This document shows positions 7,084-12,002 of a stretch of DNA of 12,002 bases, one piece after another. How positions within the stretch are numbered: position 1 is the first letter of the stretch; each line of letters begins with the position of its first letter. The translations under genes and the position numbers were made by a program. The stretch is taken from the NCBI GenBank assembly GCA_913052515.1, contig CAJXFJ010000013.1, positions 1-12,002 on the forward strand, in the 5' to 3' direction. The notes under the pieces were generated by a model. The model ran no database searches, was not told the origin of the DNA, and saw nothing but the letters and a program-made list of their open reading frames with translations. Source of the stretch: an uncultured Flavobacteriales bacterium (GTDB lineage Bacteria > Bacteroidota > Bacteroidia > Flavobacteriales > Vicingaceae).

Positions 7084-7096
7084 CTTAGAGTCTAAG
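7084..7096. repeat. Perfect 6-bp inverted repeat just upstream of the UPF0173 start codon
   Basis: The bases CTTAGA-G-TCTAAG form two perfect six-base arms around a single G, three bases upstream of the minus-strand ATG at 7080. This is the ribosome-binding region of that gene. It resembles an operator half-site pair. As RNA the one-base loop would force the inner pairs open, leaving a weak stem. No function can be assigned from sequence alone. Confidence 0.35.
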
Positions 7097-7143
7097 AATT
7101 AAATTAGTTTATTTTGCACTCTATCTGTGAGTAGGCATAGGTA

Positions 7144-7151
7144 TAAAAGTA
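7144..7151 (-). promoter_or_regulatory. Weak candidate -7 box (TACTTTTA) for the UPF0173-parAB cluster
   Basis: On the minus strand the divergent gap contains TACTTTTA, one mismatch from TAnnTTTG, about 63 bases before the UPF0173 ATG. It is the best -7-like box found on that strand of this gap. No TTG element is present at the usual -33 distance, so the assignment is weak. Confidence 0.2.
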
Positions 7152-7196
7152 GTTTTAATCTAAGGAATGAAGAAGGTAAAAGACTCCTTTTTTTGC

Positions 7197-7208
7197 ACAA
7201 AATTTTGT
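7197..7208. promoter_or_regulatory. 12-bp perfect palindrome ACAAAATTTTGT in the divergent intergenic region
   Basis: ACAAAATTTTGT is perfectly self-complementary and lies 10 bases upstream of the flavoprotein ATG at 7219, directly after a TTTTTTTG run that resembles a poor -7 box. A transcription start near 7200 would place the palindrome on the start site, a classic operator position. The AT-rich composition raises the chance of coincidence. Confidence 0.3.
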
Positions 7209-7218
7209 TAATACGAAG

Positions 7219-7737
7219 ATGATAAGCATTCTTTCAGCTAGTAATCGAAAAGGGAATTTGACAGCCATATTTGCTGAAAAATGCCTCCAATTTTTAGAAG
7301 AAAAAAATATTGAATCACAACTTTTCCATTTAAGTGATTTGCCCAAGGACTTAAATCTGCAATCGGTATACGAATACGATACTTCCGTTTTTAATGAGAT
7401 CTCTGAAAAGCTCATTCGTCCTGCCCATAAATTTCTTTTTATTGTTCCTGAGTACAACGGAAGCATACCGGGAATTTTAAAGTTGTTTTTAGACGGTATA
7501 AGCCCTAAGGATTTTAAGGGGAAGAAGTCGGCGCTCATTGGTGTTTCAGCCGGAAGAGCTGGAAACTTAAGAGGAATGGATCACTTAACCGATATTCTTC
7601 ATTATCTGCAAGTAGAAGTCCATCCTTCTAAACTGCCAATTTCAAAAGTGTATGATTTACTAGAAAATGGAGAAGTGAAAGATGAAGAAACACTTGCCTT
7701 AATGGAAGGTCAAGTTCAAAAATTGATAGAATACTAA
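7219..7737 (+). CDS. NAD(P)H-dependent FMN reductase-like flavoprotein
   Basis: This 172-residue protein has a flavodoxin-like fold of the NADPH-dependent FMN reductase family. Evidence is the first strand and phosphate-binding loop ISILSASNRKGNLT (residues 2-15), the flavin-contacting motif VPEYNGSIPGILKLFLDGI (from about 76), and the third loop ALIGVSAGRAGNLRG. Relatives reduce free FMN, azo dyes, quinones or chromate with NAD(P)H; the substrate here cannot be told. The usual SxRxxSxx loop is altered to ASNRKGNLT but keeps the Arg-Lys-Gly core. The protein is cytoplasmic with no signal peptide. The ATG at 7219 places the first strand at the N-terminus, as expected. Its stop is one base from the truA ATG, so the two are almost certainly co-transcribed. 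Confidence 0.87.
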   Translation: MISILSASNRKGNLTAIFAEKCLQFLEEKNIESQLFHLSDLPKDLNLQSVYEYDTSVFNEISEKLIRPAHKFLFIVPEYNGSIPGILKLFLDGISPKDFKGKKSALIGVSAGRAGNLRGMDHLTDILHYLQVEVHPSKLPISKVYDLLENGEVKDEETLALMEGQVQKLIEY

Positions 7738-7738
7738 A

Positions 7739-8488
7739 ATGCGATACCTCATTGAATTTAGCTACTTAGGTACGGCTTATCATGGTTGGCAAATTCAACC
7801 GAATGCAAATACCGTACAAGCGGAGTTGCAAGCAGCTCTTTCAACTTTACACCAAGCAGAGGTTGAGGTAGTAGGAGCGGGACGAACAGATACTGGGGTT
7901 CATGCCGAGCAGATGTATGCGCATTTCGATACCTTGAAAGAATGGGACAATCGAAGTTTTCTGCACCGAATAAATTCCATTTTGCCTCATGATATTGCGG
8001 TTTATAATTTGTTTCAAGTGAAGGCAGATTTTCATGCACGATTTGATGCTACATTTCGTTCCTACCGCTATCAAATTTCTCATCGAAAAAACCCTTTTTT
8101 AACCGATCGAGCTTTTCGGTTGCCTTTTCCGTTGAATATTGAAAAAATGAATCAAGCGGCTGAATTGCTTTTAGGTGAACATGATTTTTCATGCTTTAGC
8201 AAGGCGCATACCCAAACGTTTACCAATAATTGTCACTTGATTTCAGCAGACTGGAGAAAAGAAAAAGATTTGCTGCTTTTTGAAGTTACTGCCAATCGCT
8301 TTTTACGCAATATGGTGCGTGCCATGGTGGGTACTTTACTGGAAGTAGGAGAGGGGAAAAGGGCGGTTGAAAGTATGCCAGAATTATTGGAATCAAAGAA
8401 TCGCTCCAAGTCTGGAACATCAGTGCCAGCTCAGGGTTTGTACTTAACTGAAGTGGGCTATCCTGAAGAATCTTTTAAACTTATTTAA
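7739..8488 (+). CDS. truA: tRNA pseudouridine(38-40) synthase TruA
   Basis: TruA converts uridines 38-40 in the tRNA anticodon stem-loop to pseudouridine. The 249-residue product opens with MRYLIEFSYLGTAYHGWQIQP, the family's N-terminal signature, followed by NTVQAELQAAL. The catalytic motif is GAGRTDTGVHAEQ, with the nucleophilic aspartate at D51. Later conserved segments are FHARFDATFRSYRY, LLGEHDFSCFSKAH, and FLRNMVRAMVGTLLEVG. Length is near the usual 245-270. The start is fixed by the motif beginning at residue 2 and by the one-base gap after the preceding stop. The ABC transporter gene follows after 48 bases but appears to have its own promoter box in that gap. Confidence 0.97.
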   Translation: MRYLIEFSYLGTAYHGWQIQPNANTVQAELQAALSTLHQAEVEVVGAGRTDTGVHAEQMYAHFDTLKEWDNRSFLHRINSILPHDIAVYNLFQVKADFHARFDATFRSYRYQISHRKNPFLTDRAFRLPFPLNIEKMNQAAELLLGEHDFSCFSKAHTQTFTNNCHLISADWRKEKDLLLFEVTANRFLRNMVRAMVGTLLEVGEGKRAVESMPELLESKNRSKSGTSVPAQGLYLTEVGYPEESFKLI

Positions 8489-8524
8489 GAATAAATTTCA
8501 AGCCCTTGAGCTAGATTTTAAACC

Positions 8525-8532
8525 TACTTTTG
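8525..8532 (+). promoter_or_regulatory. Bacteroidota -7 promoter box (TACTTTTG) touching the ABC transporter start codon
   Basis: TACTTTTG is an exact TAnnTTTG match, followed by CAGC and then the ATG at 8537. A TTG at 8506-8508 could serve as the -33 element, although the 16-base spacer is somewhat short. With the usual distance from this box to the start site, transcription would begin at or next to the ATG, implying a leaderless or nearly leaderless mRNA. Confidence 0.5.
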
Positions 8533-8536
8533 CAGC

Positions 8537-10297
8537 ATGAGTGAAGTGAGCGGTAAAGCATGGGATACAGCATTGTTTAAACGAGTAATGCAATATGCCA
8601 AACCCTACAAATTAACCTTTACCATTACCGGTATTTTAGTCATAGTATTGGCTATTTTGGGCCCATTACGTCCTTGGTTGATTCAGTATACCATTGATGA
8701 GAAAGTCAAAAACTTTGATGCTGAGGGGGTTTTGAATTTAACCTTGCTGATGATTGTCATTTTAGTTGTTGAAGCAATCATTCAGTTTTATCAAACTTAT
8801 TGGGCGAATTGGTTAGGACAAACCATTATCAAAGATTTAAGAGTTCAACTTTTTAAGCATGTACTTTCATTTCGTTTAAAGTACTTTGACCGAACGGCTA
8901 TTGGCACTTTAGTGACAAGAACGGTTTCTGACATTGAAACCATAGCCAATATTTTTTCGCAGGGAATCTTGGTGATCATCGGAGATATTTTAAAACTGAT
9001 TGCTGTAATCGCCTTTATGTTATACACCGATTGGTTATTAACTTTAATTACGCTTATCCCGATTCCAATTCTGATTATAGCGACAAACATTTTTAAGAAG
9101 ACCATCAAGAAAGCTTTTCAAGAGGTAAGGACCCAAATTTCTCGTTTAAATGCCTTTGTACAAGAAAGGGTAACGGGAATGAAGATTATTCAAATTTTTA
9201 ACCGAGAAGAAGTGGAAATGAGCCGCTTTGAAAAAATGAATAAGCTTCATCGCGATGCGCACATAAGAACCGTTTGGGCTTATTCCATTTTCTTTCCCAT
9301 AGTAGATATGTTGTCTGCCGCTTCATTAGCCTTACTAGTTTGGTGGGGAACTAAAAGTGTAATTGGAGGCTATACTACGCTAGGAAATTTGACTGCATTT
9401 ATCATGTATATCTACATGTTGTACCGTCCAATTCGTCAACTTGCCGACCGCTTTAATACTTTGCAAATGGGCATGGTAAGTTCTGAAAGAGTATTTAAAG
9501 TCTTAGATACCAATAGCTTTATTGAGAATAAAGGAGAAACTCAAAAGTCAAACTTAGTTGGTGAAATTGAATTTGAAAAAGTTTGGTTTGCTTATGAGGG
9601 TGAAGATTATGTTTTAAAGGATGTTAGCTTTTCGGTGAAACCAGGAGAGACGGTTGCTTTTGTAGGCGCAACAGGTTCCGGCAAGACCTCTACCATTAAT
9701 TTGTTGGGGCGTTTTTACGAATTTCAAAAAGGCGAAATCAAATTGGATGGTGTGCCTATTCGTGAATTTGACCTAGAGAATTTGCGATCAAACATGTCTG
9801 TGGTGTTGCAAGATGTTTTCTTATTTTCAGATACCATTCACAACAACATTACTTTAAATAGTGACCAAATTTCTGAAGAAGCCGTAATTGAGGCTGCTAA
9901 AAGAGTAGGAGCGCATGATTTTATTAGCAAATTGCCCGGCGCATATCATTACGATGTGAAAGAGCGCGGAGGCATGTTATCCGTTGGGCAACGTCAGTTG
10001 ATTTCCTTCATTCGAGCTTATGTGCATAACCCCAGTATTTTAATTTTAGATGAAGCCACCTCTTCCATTGATACTGAATCTGAAGCATTGATTCAACAAG
10101 CTACGGATGTGCTAACCGAAGGAAGAACAAGTATTGTAATTGCTCATCGATTGTCGACCATTCAAAAGGCAGATAAAATTATTGTGCTTGAAGCAGGTAG
10201 AATTATTGAACAAGGCACACATCAAGAGTTACTTGATTTAAATGGCCACTACAAAAAACTTTTTGAGTTGCAGTTTAAGAATGAGGAAGTGGTTTAA
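8537..10297 (+). CDS. ABC exporter half-transporter, MsbA/MdlB-like (fused membrane and ATPase domains)
   Basis: This 586-residue half-transporter has a six-helix type IV exporter membrane domain (about 1-310), with hydrophobic helices at about 27-50, 65-85, 143-162, 165-183, 247-275 and 285-298. An ATPase domain follows. Nucleotide-binding motifs are complete: Walker A GATGSGKT (377-384), Q-loop Q425, signature LSVGQ (481-485), Walker B ILILDEA with catalytic E506, D-loop SSID, and switch histidine H537. Valine replaces the usual glycine in LSGGQ, as in many MdlA/MdlB-type exporters. All residues for ATP hydrolysis are present, so it could act as a homodimer or as the active partner of a heterodimer; no partner gene is adjacent. 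The substrate (lipid, drug or peptide) is unknown. It is likely transcribed from its own TACTTTTG box and ends before a strong terminator. Confidence 0.93.
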   Translation: MSEVSGKAWDTALFKRVMQYAKPYKLTFTITGILVIVLAILGPLRPWLIQYTIDEKVKNFDAEGVLNLTLLMIVILVVEAIIQFYQTYWANWLGQTIIKDLRVQLFKHVLSFRLKYFDRTAIGTLVTRTVSDIETIANIFSQGILVIIGDILKLIAVIAFMLYTDWLLTLITLIPIPILIIATNIFKKTIKKAFQEVRTQISRLNAFVQERVTGMKIIQIFNREEVEMSRFEKMNKLHRDAHIRTVWAYSIFFPIVDMLSAASLALLVWWGTKSVIGGYTTLGNLTAFIMYIYMLYRPIRQLADRFNTLQMGMVSSERVFKVLDTNSFIENKGETQKSNLVGEIEFEKVWFAYEGEDYVLKDVSFSVKPGETVAFVGATGSGKTSTINLLGRFYEFQKGEIKLDGVPIREFDLENLRSNMSVVLQDVFLFSDTIHNNITLNSDQISEEAVIEAAKRVGAHDFISKLPGAYHYDVKERGGMLSVGQRQLISFIRAYVHNPSILILDEATSSIDTESEALIQQATDVLTEGRTSIVIAHRLSTIQKADKIIVLEAGRIIEQGTHQELLDLNGHYKKLFELQFKNEEVV

Positions 10298-10303
10298 AAA
10301 CTA

Positions 10304-10335
10304 AAAGCCCCATTGCACCAATGCAATGGGGTTTT
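10304..10335. terminator. Bidirectional intrinsic terminator between the ABC transporter and proA
   Basis: CCCCATTGC (10308-10316) and GCAATGGGG (10323-10331) form a perfect nine-base stem around the loop ACCAAT. The stem is flanked by AAAA before and TTTT after, so there is a U-run in both transcription directions; the A/T flanks also pair past a G-T wobble. It begins about 10 bases after the ABC transporter stop and lies about 25 bases past the proA stop, so it can end both convergent transcripts. Confidence 0.9.
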
Positions 10336-10358
10336 ATTTTAGAAAACAAATACCTTAA

Positions 10359-11558
10359 CTAGCTTCTTATATGTCCGTTTCCTAAAACGTAATATTTATT
10401 GGTTATCAATTGTTTTAATCCCAAAGGTCCTCGGTGGTGCAATTTATCTGTGCTAATGGCCAATTCTGCACCAACGCCCATTTGTCCGCCATCGGTAAAT
10501 CGGGTAGAGGCATTGTGGTAAACGGCAGCACTATCAACTTGTTCCATAAAAGTAGCAGCCTTTTCAGCGTCTTCGGTTAATATGGTATTGGAATGTCCAC
10601 CTGAAAATTGGTTTATGGTGTTTATGGCATTTTCTAAACCATCAACACTTCCAATGGCTGCTTTCAAGGCTAAAAATTCTTCATACCAAATATGTTCATC
10701 AGTTATATCATCTGCTTGACCTAAATGTTCTTTCACAGAAGAAGTCGCTAATAATTTTACTTCGTGTTTGCTTAATTCTTTTCCAATTCGATTTACCACT
10801 TCTTCAAAATGGGGATGGTTTTGATCAATTAAAATTTTATCTAAGGCATTGCAGCCAGAAATTTTATCCGTTTTTGCGTTTACAATCACTTTAAGTGATT
10901 TCTCAATGTCAGCATCTGAAGCCACATAGGCAAAATTATTGCCTCTACCACTTACCAAAACAGCACAAGTAGCATGTTCTTTTACAAAATTGATCAATCG
11001 TTCACCGCCTCTAGGGACAATTAAATCTAAAGGTTGGTCCGGATTCTTTAAAAACGCTTGCGTTTTCTCCCGATCCATTTTTAGATATTGTATCCAATTC
11101 TTATCTAGGTCATTTTGAGTTAAAGCTTTGTGCCAGCACTTTACCAATTCTTCATTACTCGCATGAGCTTCTTTTCCTCCTTTCAATAAAATTTTGTTGT
11201 TGGCTTTAAAAGCAAGCACTGCAGCCTCAATGGTTACATCCGGTCTACTTTCGTAGATAATCATGATGGTTCCAAAAGGAGCAGACTTATTGGTGATGTC
11301 CAAACCATTGGGTAAAAGATTGTGACTAATTGTTTTGCCAACCGGGTCGTCTTGCTCTTTCACTTCTCGGACAGCTCGAATCATATCATCTACCTTTTTG
11401 TCATCAACCACCAAGCGATCGTAAAGAGCTTGATCATCTCGATTAAAAGCATTTAAATCTTTTTTGTTAGCCGAAATAATGGCTTCTCGATTTTCATCAA
11501 GAAGTTCCATCATACTTTGTAATACGGCGTTTCTTTTATCTAATGTCAATAATTTCAT
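10359..11558 (-). CDS. proA: Glutamate-5-semialdehyde dehydrogenase (gamma-glutamyl phosphate reductase)
   Basis: ProA reduces gamma-glutamyl phosphate with NADPH to glutamate-5-semialdehyde, the second step of proline synthesis. The 399-residue product is slightly shorter than E. coli ProA (417) but complete. It starts with a helical MKLLTLDKRNAVLQSMMELL, then APFGTIMIIYESRPDVTIEAA and LKGGKEAHASNE of the cofactor domain, and LIVPRGGERLINFVKE. The catalytic cysteine is expected at C236 in KISGCNALDK, where the family usually has PGxCNA; the register C-N-A is kept. Later segments FSGGHSNTILTEDAEKA, VYHNASTRFTDGGQMG and HRGPLGLKQL are diagnostic. It lies 11 bases after proB, with which it forms an operon. 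Its end converges on the ABC transporter gene through a shared terminator. Confidence 0.96.
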   Translation of the reverse strand: MKLLTLDKRNAVLQSMMELLDENREAIISANKKDLNAFNRDDQALYDRLVVDDKKVDDMIRAVREVKEQDDPVGKTISHNLLPNGLDITNKSAPFGTIMIIYESRPDVTIEAAVLAFKANNKILLKGGKEAHASNEELVKCWHKALTQNDLDKNWIQYLKMDREKTQAFLKNPDQPLDLIVPRGGERLINFVKEHATCAVLVSGRGNNFAYVASDADIEKSLKVIVNAKTDKISGCNALDKILIDQNHPHFEEVVNRIGKELSKHEVKLLATSSVKEHLGQADDITDEHIWYEEFLALKAAIGSVDGLENAINTINQFSGGHSNTILTEDAEKAATFMEQVDSAAVYHNASTRFTDGGQMGVGAELAISTDKLHHRGPLGLKQLITNKYYVLGNGHIRS

Positions 11559-11569
11559 GTCAATTCTTT

Positions 11570-12002
11570 TTAAGCGTTTACTTCATCTTTATGATAAATT
11601 CTAGTTCCCACTTCTTTTCCTTTCACGATGTTAATGATGTTGTCTTCTACTTTGCCATTGGCAATGTAAGTGGGAATATTTTTGGCAGCAGTTTGTTTGG
11701 CTACGTTTAATTTGGATCCCATGCCACCACGACCTTCACCTTCTTTTTTAGTTGAAGATTGTATGTATTGTTCCACATTTTGATCTGTTGAAACTGATTT
11801 TATCAATTCGGTATTATCATCATCTGGATGACCATTGTACAATCCTTCGGTATCCGTGAGCAAAATCAGCATATCAGCATCAATCAGCTCAGCAACGAGA
11901 CTCGCTAATTCGTCATTATCTGTAAACATAGACATGGATAAGGAAACGGCATCGTCTTCATTCGCTATGGGCACAATTCCTTGCGAAAGCAATCCTTCAT
12001 AG
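11570..12002 (-). CDS. proB: Glutamate 5-kinase, C-terminal part (start outside the window)
   Basis: ProB phosphorylates glutamate to gamma-glutamyl phosphate, the first and feedback-controlled step of proline synthesis. The frame is open to the right edge, with about 143 residues visible. The conserved NED motif lies in SQGIVPIANEDDAVS, where ProB usually has NEND. FTDNDELASLVAELIDADMLI and LTDTEGLYNGHP follow, then the glycine loop GRGGMGSKLNVAK of the amino-acid kinase fold. The protein stops soon after the end of this fold (GTRIYHKDEVNA), so it lacks the C-terminal PUA domain of E. coli ProB. The full length would be about 250-260 residues, like other short forms. An internal TTG at 11992 is not the start, since Tyr-Glu-Gly codons precede it in frame. 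proA follows after 11 bases. Confidence 0.95.
   Translation of the reverse strand, partial: YEGLLSQGIVPIANEDDAVSLSMSMFTDNDELASLVAELIDADMLILLTDTEGLYNGHPDDDNTELIKSVSTDQNVEQYIQSSTKKEGEGRGGMGSKLNVAKQTAAKNIPTYIANGKVEDNIINIVKGKEVGTRIYHKDEVNA

Noticed and set aside
7155..7538. Open frame of 127 codons on the minus strand
   Set aside because: It is antisense to the clearly real flavoprotein gene, has no recognisable motif and has unlikely composition; judged a shadow frame.
7758..8083. Two minus-strand open frames opposite truA
   Set aside because: truA is unambiguous on the plus strand with its catalytic motif in this stretch; the antisense frames show no domain.
8498..8509. TCAAG-CC-CTTGA inverted repeat after truA as a terminator
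   Set aside because: The stem is five bases with a two-base loop and has no proper T-run directly after it; it overlaps the proposed promoter region of the ABC transporter.
8845..9108. Minus-strand hydrophobic open frame opposite the ABC transporter
   Set aside because: Its hydrophobicity is a by-product of the complementary strand of transmembrane helix codons; no independent start signal or motif.
1..12002. A hidden defence, mobile or CRISPR system
   Set aside because: Every sizeable open stretch belongs to a recognised housekeeping family; no direct-repeat array, transposase, integrase, att-like duplication or tRNA was seen.

Overview
The window looks like an ordinary housekeeping stretch of a Bacteroidota chromosome, most likely a flavobacteria-like member. 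The evidence is a PorT-type protein of the type IX secretion system next to a menaquinone methyltransferase, a large Bacteroidota-style signal peptidase I, a DUF5683 protein between parB and dapB, AT-rich DNA, and TAnnTTTG promoter boxes in place of E. coli-style -10 boxes. Stop codons are used in the standard bacterial way. Coding density is very high: the longest gap between genes is 138 bases (7081-7218), and there are no tRNAs, rRNAs, insertion sequences, CRISPR arrays or phage genes.

Layout: from 7080 down to 1, nine genes run on the minus strand in this order: UPF0173 metal-dependent hydrolase, parA, parB, DUF5683 protein, dapB, lepB, ubiE, porT, and the N-terminal part of an H-NOX (heme NO/O2-binding) protein cut by the left edge. 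Gaps are 54 bases or less, and parA/parB overlap by 4. They could form one long operon, with an internal promoter suggested before dapB. From 7219 to 10297, three genes run on the plus strand: an NAD(P)H-dependent FMN reductase-like flavoprotein, truA, and an ABC exporter half-transporter with its own promoter box almost touching its ATG. A strong two-way hairpin terminator (about 10304-10335) separates this block from proA and the 3' part of proB, which run on the minus strand to the right edge.

How the genes work together: ParA and ParB act in chromosome origin segregation, and a parS-like palindrome lies inside parA. DapB feeds lysine and, in most bacteria, meso-diaminopimelate for peptidoglycan. 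LepB cleaves signal peptides from exported proteins, including PorT, which itself serves secretion across the outer membrane. UbiE/MenG finishes menaquinone. ProB and ProA make the proline precursor glutamate-5-semialdehyde.

I found no convincing new multi-gene system. The observations most worth checking are the parS-like site inside parA, the promoter geometry implying a leaderless or nearly leaderless ABC-transporter mRNA, two perfect inverted repeats in the only sizeable divergent intergenic region, the conserved DUF5683 gene of unknown role, and the H-NOX gene at the edge.
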